This document shows positions 29,620 through 41,189 of a stretch of 64,000 nt of DNA, piece by piece (the stretch's first letter is position 1; every line of letters starts with the position of its first letter). Source of the stretch: Prorocentrum cordatum. Taxonomy: Eukaryota > Sar > Dinophyceae > Prorocentrales > Prorocentraceae. The stretch lies in the NCBI GenBank assembly GCA_963575745.1, contig CAUYUJ010014605.1, positions 245,474-309,473 on the forward strand, given 5' to 3'. The notes below the pieces were generated by a model. The model ran no database searches. It was not told where the DNA came from and saw only the letters and a program-made list of their open reading frames with translations. The translations under genes were made by a program, and so were the position numbers.

Positions 29620-30675
29620 TCAAGGTCCACAGGAGGCCATAAAAGGGAGCACATGCACCGCAACCTTCAAGGCGGCCCTCGCTAAGGCCACAAGGTGGTC
29701 GGCCTCCTGCAGGAGAGCGTCACCCGTGGGATGGAGGCGGACCGCAAACTTAGCCCCTGCATCCGCATGGTAGTTGCCGAGACGGCGCCAACGCTCCCCG
29801 GCTGAAATCCCAGGAGCATCCACGTCGAGGTGGGCGGCCACCTTGGAGCAGGCTGCTATCCCCGAGACCTGTCCGTGCACCTGAAGAACAGCCCCAGCAT
29901 ACATGCGCTTAGGCGAGAGCTGAATCTGCTTGGCGAGACCCGCAGTCTGGACCACATTACTGCAATCAGAATACACATGGCAATCAGCAGGATGGGTCGC
30001 CAGAACATTGGCCCAGGTGAAAGCGCTGAATTCAGCACTCTGAGGGGTCTGAGGGTAGGGGCCCCAAACGGGGGCCCTCAGCTCAGCCACAAGATCTCCC
30101 GACTCGTCGACCATTCAGACTGAGGAGCCAGCACGAGAGAGCTCCTTGACAGTATGACGGGCGCACGAGCCATCAACAAAAAGGGAGCCCCACACTCTGT
30201 TGCTGACGGGGGCTCCTCCAGGGTCAAGCTCGGGCAACTTATGCCAGACCAGGGTCGGACCATCACCTTGCTCATCAGCAGTCCGAGGGGAGGAGTCGGC
30301 GGGGTGCCGAAAGGCGCCAGATATAAAGACAAACAGCTCGTCATCACCTCCAGACGCCTTAGCAGACAAAGCGGCCTCAATCACCTCACTGTCGGTCGCC
30401 TCTAGCCGAGCCGTCGCAGCCTCAGGGAGAGGGCACTCCCACAGCCGATGGAAGATGGTGTCGCTGGCCCCGCAGTGGGCCCAACACGGATCGATGTCGT
30501 GCCCAAGGGCCCTGGCTCGAGCCCGAGTCAAGATGGCCTCCGTAGAGAAGGCTCTAACCCTGGCCTTCTGAAGGGCCGTGAAACGCTTACTACGAGGCGC
30601 GATAGCCTCCTTGACAACGTCATAACAAAGACGGTAAGAGATACCCCTCCTGGCAGCAGCATCTCTCTCCAACAT
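29620..30675 (-). pseudogene. LINE 1 ORF2: zinc knuckle and RNase H, one in-frame stop
   Basis: Reads CWAHCGASDTIFHRLWECP (C-x2-C-x7-H-x4-C), then the RNase H start SLFVDGSCARH (Asp). After TGA at 30115-30117 it continues in the same frame: QSAEFSAFTWA (Glu), VYSDCSNVV (Asp) and GNYHADAGAK (Asp). All four expected acidic positions are present. The stop may be a TGG to TGA change, since a Trp fits there; that is inference. Confidence 0.8.
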
Positions 30676-30677
30676 TC

Positions 30678-31049
30678 TCAGGTAATCCGCGCGGGCGAGA
30701 AGATCCCAAGGGGGATGGATTTCCCGAAATCATCGACCAGGGTCATGAAATTAGACATACTCCACCCTAATATGACCAGAGACATCCTCATGGCAGTGAT
30801 CGGTCCCGCAACCTTCCTCCAGCTACAGCTGGGGTCAGAAAATATGGCGGCCCAGGCAGACTTCAAAGTGGGCAGAGGGACCGCCCAGCTGAATGCGCCT
30901 GTCTGTCTGAGCCAGATCTCCTTGCTCCATCTAAGAATGGGAGCGGTGGCCGACCGCCATGTCGGGTCATTGTCCAGCAGGGCGAGGACCGCGAGGGACC
31001 TCAGCCGACTGCGCGGGCGCACAACACTAAAAAGGCGTCGGCGCAGCAA
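30678..31049 (-). pseudogene. LINE 1 ORF2: segment between RT and zinc knuckle
   Basis: The frame reads LRSLAVLALLDNDPTWRSAT and LRWSKEIWLRQTG, typical of the post-RT region of these LINEs. It is joined to the RT by a frame change near 31092 and to the zinc-knuckle part by another near 30705, where the sense passes to ARADYLRMLERDAAARR. Confidence 0.7.
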
Positions 31050-31050
31050 G

Positions 31051-31968
31051 CTAAGGTCGTGATCGCTTATGCCCGTGACTTCGATACCGTACGAGGCCCC
31101 CCACCAGGGTCCCAGCAGAGAATACCTTCAAGGACGTAGACCGAGTAAGTACCTTAGCCTGCCGCACTAGGCGCCGCGCCGCTCTGCACGCCTTAGCGAG
31201 CCTGGCCTTCATCTTGGCCGATCGTCCAGCAACTCTGACAGCTCGGCCTGCCGAGTAGTCAACTCCGAGGTTGACAGCTGAACCTGTACAACGCTGGCAA
31301 AGATGGCTGATACGAGAGAGAACTTGCGAACCCACGCATTTGGAGCTGGACACAATAGCCGTTTTTTCCTGGGCGAAGGAACACCCGAAAACCCCCTGGA
31401 CGACAGAGTCGAGCGCCTGGGCCCCACGAGCGATCGAGTCAATGACGACTGTCGGGGGACCAGTCGACGACAGCCCTTGATCATCAATGTAAACGTCCAG
31501 CGAAGCGGCAGGGGACAGGGGGATGCTATCGTACCCTTCCATACAATAAACTCGGATAAGGGTGGTGGCCATCGAGCAGCCAGCGATGACCCCATTGACA
31601 CAAAAGTGCGGGCCCTCGAGCCAACCACCCAGGCTCAGAAAACGGCCAACCTTGTAGGCAAAGATGCAAAGGCGGGCAATCACCATGGGAAAATCAAGCC
31701 TGCGACAACGGTCCTCTAAACGCAAGAGGTTGATGTTCTCATAGAATTTAGAGAGATCGAAAAAGATGCTGCAACTGGCGAGGCCCTTCGCGACTCCCGC
31801 CTCGGCTGACACGGCCTGTCGCCACACCACGTCGGCTGCTCCCCGATGCTGGCCAGCAGCCCAGTACTCGCGGGTGTGGGCCAGCTCCCAGGCCAGGGCC
31901 AAGGGACGTCTGCAGCGTCCCCACACCCTGCACCAGGAGCAGAACACCCCATATGGGCCTGTAGCCAC
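31051..31968 (-). pseudogene. LINE 1 ORF2: reverse transcriptase palm and thumb
   Basis: RT motif A is FFDLSKFYENI (Asp71 of this frame), motif B GVIAGCSMATTL, motif C LDVYIDDQGL (catalytic YIDD at 160-163), followed by EKTAIV and LGVDYS. All core residues are intact. The frame opens without its own ATG because it is entered by a frame change at about 31955. Confidence 0.85.
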
Positions 31969-32038
31969 CAGTCGGCTTCGGCAACAGCGCCAAGAGGGCC
32001 ACAGAGATCTGAGGGGGCAAGATGCCTAAAGCCCCCAT
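31956..32038 (-). pseudogene. LINE 1 ORF2: RT finger segment in shifted frame
   Basis: MGALGILPPQISVALLALLP then KPTGGYRPI is the start of the RT fingers. It lies in a frame entered near 32045 and left near 31955 by changes that cancel each other, so the same frame serves both sides. Confidence 0.75.
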
Positions 32039-32045
32039 GAGGCTG

Positions 32046-32960
32046 AAAAGAGCTCCCAGGCAGTCAAGGCAGGGATCGGGGAGGAGCGAGAAGTGTCTGC
32101 AATGGACACGTCCACCGAGGTGGCCGAAGCCGTCCTACAAGACTTGGAGGCGCCCCTTATTTGCTGGGCACCCAACCTGGGGAGGTAATCCAGCCTCTCA
32201 AAGGCCGAGTCCGCACCGACCCCAGGGCCCCATAAGGAAGCAAAGCGGCCCCCTTCAGCTTTCAGCAACGAAAGGGGGCCCGAAACCACGTTGCCAGCCG
32301 CCGAAAGGGTCGAACTGGCAGCCCACGGGGCGGGGTCCCTAAGGAGGGTGTGAACTCTGTTCGCTCCTGGTTGCACTCCGACATTGAGCCAAGTCTTCCA
32401 TTCAGAGCGGGCCTCGGCACGGAACTTCGAGTCGGCGGCCTGGACGGCCTCGTGCACCTGCGTGTACACGTCAGCAAAGGAGTAGGGATCGGCCGTGCGC
32501 GTCGCAGCCTCCTTCACCAAACTGAACAGCTGTGCATAATCGTCCTTAGCTTCATCGATAGACTGAGGAGGCTGCAACAACAGGGCCTTCAAAATACCAG
32601 CCATCGCGGCGCCAGCTCTGAGGGAATGAATGTATGCCTTGAGCTGTTGGCCGAGCCAAACTATCGAGCGATGGGCGGGATATCGCACCTTGCCATCTTT
32701 GGCAAGGACAGACTTCCAAACAAGCTGGGGGTCCAAACCGCGGGACCCAAGTTTGACAAGGATAACGCCAACCAACGGAACAAGCTCCTTCTCAGCCAGG
32801 CCCGCCCAACGCTGATACAGGGGGCCAAGCAGAGCGGCGGCATCCTGAGGCCTGTCCGTCTCAACGAGCTGGCAGGCAGCATCAGTGAGAAGCTGCGCCC
32901 CAGACCGCGCGGGGGGGCAGGGGGCGGGCCCGAAGACAGCTTCACAAGGCAGGGGGGCGG
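32046..32960 (-). pseudogene. LINE 1 ORF2: linker between endonuclease and RT
   Basis: An alpha-helical, charged region with VWKSVLAKDGKVRYPAHRSI and SEWKTWLNVG, no catalytic motif. The upstream junction is a frame change in the C/G run at 32945-32975, a typical place for indels or base-calling errors. Confidence 0.65.
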
Positions 32961-33660
32961 GGGGGGGGGCAACGGACAGAGAGAGCTTTCAGCACCCCGA
33001 GCTGCTTAAAGAACCGAAGGTCCACAGGGCGATGGGGCGAGAGCTCAGTGTCCAACCTAGCGTCGATCCGTTCAATGGCCTTGCTGGGACCACCTGACAC
33101 CACGAAATTGTCAAAGGTGGACGGGGGCACAGCAGGATTCGGAACGCTAGGCGCGATCAGAGCACCTCGGAGCTCTTGCACAAAACCAGAACCACGGAAC
33201 ACTTCGGGGTCCATGTGGAAGCCAGCACCGAGAATCCAGGGTCTCGCAGCCGTGGAAGGCACCACCCCCAAAGACGAGAGCAAGCTCAAGTTGGCGTCAG
33301 AAAGACCCTCCGAGTGGTGAAGGTAGGCAGAGGCAGCAAGGAAAGGGGGGCATCCAGGGATCTCGAACGAGCAAACCAGGGCACGCCCACAGACAACCTG
33401 ACCTCCAGGCACCTCCAAGCACCCCAACCACGAGCGCACGAAAATGGCGACTCCCCCCGAGAAATCCCCCATCTCGGTGGCCGTGGCAGGCGACCAGACG
33501 CTCTTCCATCCGCGGCGGAGGCACCAGGCGCTAGCCTGATCGATATCTTCAGAACGAACCAGACGGTGCTCTTGACAAAGCAACACACGCGCATCAGTGC
33601 CCTCAATCATGCTACGCATTCGGCCCCAGGAGTTGCAATTGATGGTCTGAACCCTGAGCG
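32942..33660 (-). pseudogene. LINE 1 ORF2: AP-type endonuclease, catalytic site changed
   Basis: EEP-family signs: VQTINCNSWG (Asn), LLCQEHRL (Glu), GGVAIFVR, then TFDNFVVS and LSPHRPV (final His). The usual GGDFN motif reads ILGAGFHM, so the catalytic Asp and Asn are replaced by Gly and His. SDH is replaced by SPH. Cleavage activity is therefore unlikely for this copy. The open frame extends up to 34357, but the N-terminal 230 residues show no domain. Confidence 0.75.
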
Positions 33661-34398
33661 AGACGGAATCGAGCTGGGCATCAGCAGCATCGCCACTGAC
33701 CTGGGGAGACCGAGCCCCTTCAGTGGGGAAGCATAGGCCATCTAGACCCGTGCTTGCACGTCCTGAGACCAAAAACCGAGCGCTTCGAGCAAAAGGTGGC
33801 GACTGCAGTCCACGTCGAGTCTCCTGGTCCACCAACGGCCCAGGAGTCCCAAGATCATGGCTGCGAGTGTCCAGACTCCCTGACACAAAGCCAGGCCTGC
33901 CAGAGCCCGCGCCTTGCCGAACCTCCATGGGCTCGGGCAACGGCAGCCTGATCAGAGTGGTGCGACAGGGAACATCCCTGTCCAGAGAGAGCACCGGATA
34001 CTCATTCGCTGGACAGGCGAAATTCACAGGAGCCTGGCTCATACGATAAAACGAGAGACACGGGTGGTCGACAGCCTTCAAGACTGCTGAATCCGCACGA
34101 GTCATGAGGTCACGCCATCGGGCTGACGGTGGGACCTTCCGAAATGATTTCAACCTCTGGGAAAAATGTATCATCAGAGGAGGAAGCGAGAACCAGAGGA
34201 CGGCCTCGCATGCACCAAAGAGCAACCTGAGCCGCAGTGCGGCCAAAGTTAAAAGAAGAAATGATGCCCCCCTGGGGTTTACCGTTGTCCGAGCTCGCAG
34301 CCAACCGGGCCGTCCCGAACCACCGGGATTCCCGAGGGACGAGGCCCAAGATCCCAAGGCTCAGGGAAAACTCAAAACAAACGGGCTCCAGGAGGGGC

Positions 34399-35665
34399 TC
34401 AAGCAGAGGCAGCTCCAGCAATCCTGTCAGCACGCGCCCTGGTACTTGACGGAGTGGTAGGCGGCGCCGAGCCCGCCGCAGACTGCTCCGAGGCCGAGCC
34501 AGCAGACGCTGAACCTGCCTCTGGGCGGTCTCCACCATTGGCGCCAGACGCAGAAGACTCATCCTTGCTAGCACCAGCTGGAAGGGGTGCCTGATCAAAC
34601 GGGACTCCAGCACCGTCGACCTTAGCACCACTGTCCGTCTTACGCTTCTTGGCAATACGCTGAGACAACTGCTCGTGCTCCCCCCGCAACGTATCAACTT
34701 TAGCTTTGGCCTCAGCGAACAGGGAGCGAGCCATGTCCGTGATGCCAGTCTTGAAGAGGTCCACCCGATCTGCCAACTGCTTGGCCTCGTCAGGAGAGAG
34801 CTGCTCGTCGTCGGTGATCGTGAAACAATCTCCAACATCGAGGTCGAACATCTGAGAAAAACGCTTCTCGTCCAGCAGATCCTCCAAGCAGAGCTTCGTG
34901 CCTGAGGCCGTGTCCGACGGGGGGGCCAGTGCTCGGCAGCTCGTCATGAAGGCGCCGCACGAGCTCACCGTGTTCGCCTTCGGCCTGCTCCAGGTCGCTG
35001 CGCAAGACCAGCACTTGGTTGCGCTGCGCCGCGAGCTGAGCCTCCAGCATCTCGAACTTGCTGACGGCGCTCTCAAGCTTCTTCTCGATGGCTCGGGCCT
35101 TCTGGTGAGCCTTGTTGAGAAGCGCCTGCACCGAGACCGATGCAGTGGCGGGCGCCGACAGTGCCGCAGCCGCAGTGCGATGCGCAGCTGCTGCCCGAGA
35201 GTCGCCCATCTTGTCGTGCAGGGATGCCAGCTGAAGGTATTCGTCTGCGGAAAGCTTCGGAGCACCAGCAGTAGGCGGGGCGCCAGCAACTCCTTTGTCT
35301 GAGCCAGGAACGTCCTTCTCGCCACTCTTGCCAGAGGAGCTGGGGCCGTCACCGAACATGGCAAGAGCTTTGCCGGATGACCAGGCCGAACCATGCTGGA
35401 CAGAGTCGCGCTTGAGCTGGCCGCAGTGCTTGCAAAAGAAGAACCTGGCCTCATTCTTCTTGCACCCGCAGATACTGCATGTCCATCTCTTGGACGCGGA
35501 CAAGTGACCATGATGGCCAGCACCGCCAGGAGGAGAGCCTTGTGGGCCAGGGACCAGGGGGGGCCACACTTGGTGTCGCTCGGCGGCCGACGTCGGCGAT
35601 GCCCACGAGCGGTGCCACGGAGCCCACGAGATGCGCCCATGCCCACCAGCGCCTCCTCCTGCCAT
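34399..35665 (-). pseudogene. LINE 1 ORF1: zinc finger and coiled coil, one frameshift
   Basis: ATG at 35665 is the first sensible start. Residues 61-81 read WTCSICGCKKN and CKHCG, a C-x2-C-x11-C-x2-C finger resembling the RanBP2 type. Then comes an Ala/Gln/Glu-rich coiled coil (ALLNKAHQKARAIEKKLESA, LVLRSDLEQAEGEHGELVRR). Near 34915, in a run of seven G, the frame shifts, after which LEDLLDEKRFSQMFDLDVGD and a polar Ser/Ala tail follow to the stop at 34399. Likely an RNA-binding ORF1 protein. Confidence 0.7.
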
Positions 35666-36204
35666 CGCACAGTCTGAGTCGCGGTCAGGGAGTAGCTCCC
35701 AGGGAGCGGAAATGAAAGAATGCGGGTTGAGATCCCGCGAACTGCGAAAGAGAAAACCACAATGGCCCACAACAGGGGCTCTGTCTGGGGCGCCGCGGCC
35801 TTTTCGGGGCGGGCCCACGCTTGCGACCGCCAGCCTGAAGGAGACGAAATCCGCCGACCCCTTTGTGGGTCTCTAGGCGTGTGAGATAGTTTCCCCCCTA
35901 ACCCCCCCCCTGGGACCCCAAACCGGAGATTCGACCCCCCCCCCCCCGGGCCCACGACGAGCGCGTCACGGGGCTCTTTTGGGCCCAAAAGGGGACCAAG
36001 ACGGGCCAAAAAGGCCCCAAGACTCCTCCAAGACGGCTCACGAGAGCTCCGAGGCGCCAAACGAGCGCTCCCAGACGCCCAAGATGGCCCCAAGACGAGC
36101 CTAGAGGCCTCCAAGACGGCCCAAGAGGCCTCCAAGAGCAGTCCTCAGAAGGGCCGAAGCGCCGAAAATCGTCAAATTATATGGGAAAACGTACATTTAG
36201 ATCA
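35666..36204. other. LINE 1 leader or flank, C-rich
   Basis: The minus frame stays open above the ORF1 ATG but without a motif. C runs at 35896-35950 then give way to GGCCCCAAGA-type words. The element boundary cannot be set. Confidence 0.35.
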
Positions 36205-36840
36205 TATACTACTTGTCGGCCTTCACGGCGTTGAAGACGGCCCCAGAGCACCCCAAGACCGCCCCAAGAGGCCCCCAAGAGGCGCTCAAGTCGGCCCAAG
36301 AGGGCGCCAAGACGGCCCAAGAGGCCCCCAAGACAGCCCAAAAAGGCCCCAAGACGGCCCAAAGAGGTGCCCAAGAGGGGGAGCCCGAACCGACAATCCG
36401 AGCCTTCCGCCCGAAGACGGCCCCAGAAGGCCCCAAGAGGCCCCAAGAGGCCCCCAATACGCCCACAAGAGGCCCCAAGAGGCCCCCACGAGGCTCCAAA
36501 ACGGCCCCCAACAGGCTTCGAAACTGCCTCCAAGAGTCCCGCGAGAAGCCCCCCAAGAGACCCCAACGATCGCCGCGCAAGTCTCATATCAACAACCCAG
36601 GCACGGTGGCGGGGTTGCGGTCGCGCACAAAAAAAAGGACGCGCGCTTTCGCGGCCAAGATTGCTCCAAGACGGCCCAGGATGGCTCCAAAACGGCCCAA
36701 GATGGCTCCAAGACGGCCGAAGACAGATCGAAAACGGCCCAAGATGGCCTCAAGATGGCCTACAAGGCTTTCACTATCGCCCACGACGTCTCCAAGAAGA
36801 CCCCCAGGACATCTGAAAGAGGCGCACATTATGCATTTCA
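36205..36840 (+). repeat. Degenerate CCAAGACGGCCCAAGAGGCC minisatellite
   Basis: Loose 10-base words over 600 bases. Landmarks GGGGGAGCCCGAACCGACAA (36378) and CAACCCAGGCACGGTGGCGG (36592) recur inverted at 53990 and about 53733-53757, so the whole segment is an inverted homologue of 53290-53995. Confidence 0.7.
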
Positions 36841-37070
36841 TTTAATTTCCATGGCGCCGTTGAACATGTTTGCAATTGTTGCCTTTCCCAGCTTCCGTCG
36901 GCTCACGTAGCCCAAAGAGCCTCCAAGATCGCTCCACGGCGCCCCAAGAGGGCCTCAAGACGGCCCCAGAGAATCCCAACGCGGCCCAGGACGCCGCCCA
37001 ATTCGGCCTAAAACGACCCCAAGGCGGCAAAACCTGTCTCCAAATTGGTCCCAAGCTGGTGCAAGACGCC

Positions 37071-37315
37071 TCTAACCCGAAACCCATAACCCAGAGCCTT
37101 GGTTCTGCGTCCCCTTCCTCCTTCTCCTCCTCCTCCTCCTCCTCCTCCCCCACCTCGGCCGCCAGGCGGGTGCAAAACTGCTTTCCAGAGGTCCCCGAGA
37201 GGCGCGCCGCGAGCCTATGCACATACAAAAAGCCTCTAACCCATAGCACATATCCCAGGGTTTCGTCTTTGTGTCCCCGTCCTCCTCCCCCTCTCCTCCT
37301 CCCCCACCTCCTCCT
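37071..37315 (+). repeat. 165-bp direct repeat, 2 copies
   Basis: GCCTCTAACCC, ACCCATAACCCAGAG then TTTG or CTGCGTCCCC and a CTC tract at 37071-37150; GCCTCTAACCCATAGCAC, CCCAGGGTTTCG and GTGTCCCC then CTCCTCC at 37236-37315. Confidence 0.7.
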
Positions 37316-37690
37316 CGCCCACGACGACGACGACGATCGCGACGAGGACAACGTCGACGACGACTGCGACAACAGGTCCTACAGGGACTCTTCAAGACGA
37401 CCACTTTTCCGAGGATGTCTCAGGCGAGAGCCTCCATCTTGGAGATCCGAAGATTAGGCCAGCGATTTCAACATCCACACTTCGCGAGGATGCCTCCAAC
37501 GAGCATTACAAGCACCCCATGCTTTATTGAGCGTTTCGAAGGCTCGCGCGCCTGCGGATCCCCGACGCTTGCGCCTCCTGGGCCCCCAGCCGTGTCAGAG
37601 CCGTCTCCTCATCCGCCCCAAAGGCCGCCGTGAGGCCTAAGAACTGATAGTGTTATTGAGGACCCTGCTGATGATGCTGTTTTGGGCATG
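37316..37690. other. Unassigned spacer
   Basis: A GACGAC/CGACGA stretch at 37320-37370 and otherwise unique DNA. No gene recognised. Confidence 0.35.
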
Positions 37691-37895
37691 ATTCTGATTA
37701 TGATGATGTGATGATGTGGGTCATGAGTATGATGACGATGATGGCGACAACGACGACAATGGTTAGGACGAGGATGATACCGATGCTGGTGATGATGAGG
37801 CTTAGCATGATGATGATGGTGGTGATGATAATGATGACGATGATGGTGACGGTAATGATGATGATGATGGTGGTGATGATGATGATGACGAAACG
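37691..37895 (+). repeat. ATG/GATG microsatellite
   Basis: ATGATG with GTG, ACG and AGG interruptions, like 7868-8835 but without the GTGTCCCG word. Confidence 0.9.
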
Positions 37896-38634
37896 CCCAG
37901 TGAGGACGCGGGGGAAAACCAAAAGAACCACCGCTTCGGCCGCACGTAGCGTCCTAGCTCAGCCCCCGTAGGTCACGCGATGGCCTCGGGCTCGTAACGT
38001 GCCTGGACCTAGCAATGCGAAACAAACCGCGAGCACCTTCTCGGTTCTCAAGCGTGTGAGACTCGTCCCCTCCACAGCCCCGAGGTTCCCCGTGCGGGCT
38101 GAGGGATGCCCCCCAAAACAACCCCGCCTCACCCAAGAAGTCAAACCCAGCAAGAAATAAACGGGCCCCAATCCAACGCTTCCACCCTTTGGGCATCTCC
38201 AGAACGATGCCCAGATTGCATTAGCGTCCTTTCATTTCCGATGGGCCCCCCGGGGCCTCGAGATGACCCCAAGCGGATTCCACATGGCCCCAAGAGAGGT
38301 CATCATGGACCCCTACACGACTCCCCAGCCCGATTCAAGCGAGCCAGCAAGACCGCCAAGATGAAGGGTCGGCGGATGTGGCGTAAGCTTATAGAATCTC
38401 TAGTGCGTGTCCACTGCTCCCTGGCCAGGTCCATCCTGAACCCACCGGCGGTGCATGCGCCATGCCCTTCTGGCTTTGCCAGGAGGGCGTATGCACTATA
38501 CACAGCTTCGGGGCCCAGGAAGGGCCCAGCCAGGGGGGCAGTGAATGTGTATATATATGGATGTATGGATGGACGGAATGATCTATGCATGTGTACAGTG
38601 TGTATGTGTGCAGTTCTGAATCTAATCACGTATG
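37896..38634. other. Unassigned spacer
   Basis: No recognised gene or repeat; GCATGCGCCATGCCC (38454) and a run of GGAC words are unremarkable. Confidence 0.3.
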
Positions 38635-39200
38635 CATGTATGTGTATGTGTACGTGTGTATGCATGCATGCATGCATGAAAGCATGCATGCATGCATGTA
38701 TGTGTGTATGCATGCATGCATGTATGTATGCATGCATGTATGTGTATGTGTGTATGTATGCATGTATGTGTGTATGTATGTTTGCATGTATGTCGGTCGG
38801 TCGGTCGGTCGGTAGGTAGGTAGGTCTATATGCATGTATGCGTGTACGTGATGATAGTATGTATGTTGCATGTATGCATGAATGTATGTACGACTGTATG
38901 CACGTATGCAGGCATGCTTACATGTCTGTCTGTCTGTCTGCCTGTCTGTCTGGACGTATGTATGTATATATGTATGTACGTATGTATGTGTGTATGCATG
39001 TATGTATGCTGGTATGTGTGTACGTGTGGACGCATGCCTGCGCGTATGTATGTATATACGTACCTATGCCTATGTGTGTATTCATGTGTATGCATGTGTA
39101 TGTGTGTATGTATGTTTGTATGTATTTATATATGAGTATATGTTTGTATGCCTGCATGCATGTCTGTATGTATGTATGGCTGCTTGATTGTATGTGTATG
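38635..39200 (+). repeat. ATGT/ATGC tetranucleotide tract
   Basis: ATGCATGCATGC and TGTATGTATGTATG runs, GGTC at 38790-38812, and TGTC at 38925-38950. The period of four keeps several frames open (C, M, V and Y or H, T and I repeats), all artefacts. Confidence 0.9.
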
Positions 39201-39372
39201 CGTGGATGTGCATGCGACGGATGTATGCATGAGTACTTGTGCTGATATACGATCAGCACATCGCGCGCATCGGGCGCGCTCAAGTTCTAGCTAGGCTGGA
39301 TCGTCGAACTCTCGAGGTCCTCCACTTTATGATACTTCTTCTCCGGGGCTTCCAAATTATCCCGGCGAAGGG

Positions 39373-40534
39373 CCCAACCATGTGCAGTTGTGTGTAACGC
39401 AAGTGTGGGTATCGTCCTCGGTGAACCTCCCTCTGAGACCACGACGCGTGTGACGGATGTGCAAAATTGACACGGGTACGCCATGCGGACGCTGCCACAG
39501 GAGCCGTCGGTGCAGCCCCATCTGAGGCCACGAAACGCGTGAGGGGTGCGCCGAAATGCAGGGTGGAACCACGTGCGGGCGCTGCCACCAGGGCCTTTTG
39601 GTGGCCGCAAAACGTGGAAAGGGGTGCGCCGAAATGGAGGGGGAACTGGATGCGGAACCTGCCACTGGGGCCCTAACTGGAACACTCCATGGGGCCACGA
39701 AACGTGTGAGGGGTGCGCCGACATGGAGGGGGAGCTGCATGCGGACTTGCCACTGGGGCCTTGAATGGAGCACCCGATGGTGTAACGAAACGTGTGAGGG
39801 GTGCGCCGAAATGGAAGTGGACCTGCATGTGGACCCTGCCACTGGAGCCCTAAGTGGAACACTCCATGGGGCCGCGAAACGTGTGAGGGGTGCGCCGAAA
39901 TGGGGATGGAACTGCATGCTGACCCTGCCACTGGGGCCTTCCGCGGAGCACCCTATGGGGCCACGAAACGTGTGAGAGGTGCGCCGAAATGGAAGTGGAA
40001 CTGCATGCGGACCTTGCCACCGGGGTCTTCGGCGAAACACCCTATGGGGCCACGAAACGTGTGAGGGGTGCGCCGAAATGGGGGTAGAACTGCATGCGGG
40101 CCCTGCCACTGGGGTCATCGGCGGAACACACCATGGGGCCACGAAACGTGTGAAGGTGCGCCGACATGGGAGTGGAACTGCAAACGGACCCTGCCACTGG
40201 GGCCTTCGGCGGAGCACCCTATGGGGCCACGAAACGTGTGAGGGGTGCGCCGAGATGGGGGTGGAACTGCATGCGGACCCTGTCACGAGGGCCTTCGACG
40301 GAGCACCCTATGGGGCCACTAAATGTGTGAGGGGTGCGCCGACATGGAGGGGGAGCTGCATGCGGACCCTGCCACTGGGGCCTTCGGCGGAGCACCCCAT
40401 GGAACCGCTGTGCGTGTGAGGGGTGTGGGGCCCTGCCTCTGGGGCCTTGGGCGGAGCACCCTGTAGGGCCACGAAACGTGTCAGGGGTGCGCCGAAATGG
40501 GGGTGGAACTGCATGCGGACCCTGCCACTGGGGC
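39373..40534 (-). mobile_element. Array-carrying TIR unit 3, left part (89-bp array)
   Basis: The unit runs on the minus strand from 51048 to 39373 and is cut by the copia element. Its 3-prime end is CCCAACCATGTGCAGTTGTG at 39373-39392 (plus strand). About twelve 89-bp copies follow, each with ACGAAACGTGTGAGGGGTGC and GCCGAAATGG. The array family is that of units 1 and 2, with a different middle segment (CTGCATGCGGACCCTGCCAC). Removing copia and one target copy leaves a unit of about 2.05 kb. Confidence 0.65.
40531..40534. repeat. Target site duplication GGGC, left
   Basis: GGGC here and at 50154-50157 flank the retrotransposon. Joining the flanks with one copy restores the array phrase CACTGGGGCCTTCGGCGGAG exactly. 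Confidence 0.85.
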
Positions 40535-40724
40535 TGCCTCAACATCGCAGGGCACGCCGGGGTCCGGGGTCGACGAGACGGGGGCCTCTTTTGGGACACA
40601 TGAGCGCTACAGCACGCAAGCGTCAAAGCCAAAGCGGCTATGCGCGGGCCGAGCAAGAGAGGCGGAGGTACGAAGAGGAAAGACAGGGGGCCCGTCCAAG
40701 TCACACTTAGGGGTAGGGGGGACA
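40535..40724 (-). repeat. Copia 3-prime LTR, 190 bp
   Basis: Starts TGCCTCAACATCGCAGGGCA and ends GTAGGGGGGACA on the plus strand, hence TG...CA on either strand. Differs from the other LTR at six positions, all transitions. Confidence 0.9.
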
Positions 40725-40897
40725 GCAGGACTAACTCTCGCGGACCGAAGCCCGATCTCGGACCCGGGCCGCTCGCCTCCTCCTCCTCCTCCAGTCCCGG
40801 CCTCGCCCGCCAAGCGGGCATCGACGCCCTTGACCTCCAGGTTCTGGGGCGCGGCCGATCTCCGGTGGGCGACGGGCGACGACGACGCGAGGGAGGG

Positions 40898-40904
<7 letters not shown>

Positions 40905-40965
<61 letters not shown>
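40905..40965 (+). repeat. GA microsatellite inside copia 3-prime region
   Basis: About 30 GA dinucleotides between the RNase H end and the 3-prime LTR. It accounts for the polySL or polyRE frames here. A short GA tract also lies at 52973-52995. Confidence 0.95.
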
Positions 40966-40969
<4 letters not shown>

Positions 40970-41189
40970 CGAAAGAACCCAAGACACCCACGGGCCCCTC
41001 CACGGACGCACAGTTCAGACCCCGCCCCGCGGAGGTCGACACGAGGTAACAAGGCTCCCCAGAGCCTTTCCCGCCCTCGCGTGGCAAGGAAACCGAAACT
41101 TCCGTGGGCTCCTCGGAGCCCTCCATAGTCGCAGCCTGCTCTATGGCTCGACGACTCGCACCTCTTGATCGGGACTTCAAAGCTTCATT

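Larger units (their letters stand above)
29620..35665 (-). mobile_element. LINE-type non-LTR retrotransposon 1, decayed
   Basis: Minus-strand order: ORF1 with zinc finger and coiled coil; then endonuclease, linker, RT, zinc knuckle and RNase H of ORF2, as in dinoflagellate LINEs. ORF2 is broken by at least five frame changes (about 32955, 32045, 31955, 31092, 30705) and one in-frame TGA at 30115. Most breaks are single-base changes and reading sense resumes at once, so the copy is complete but dead, or the assembly has indel errors. The 5-prime boundary and target duplication are not found. Confidence 0.85.

Noticed and set aside
38303-39283. Cys/Met/Val/Tyr and His/Thr/Ile repeat proteins
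   Set aside because: Artefact of the ATGT/ATGC tetranucleotide tract, which keeps several frames open.
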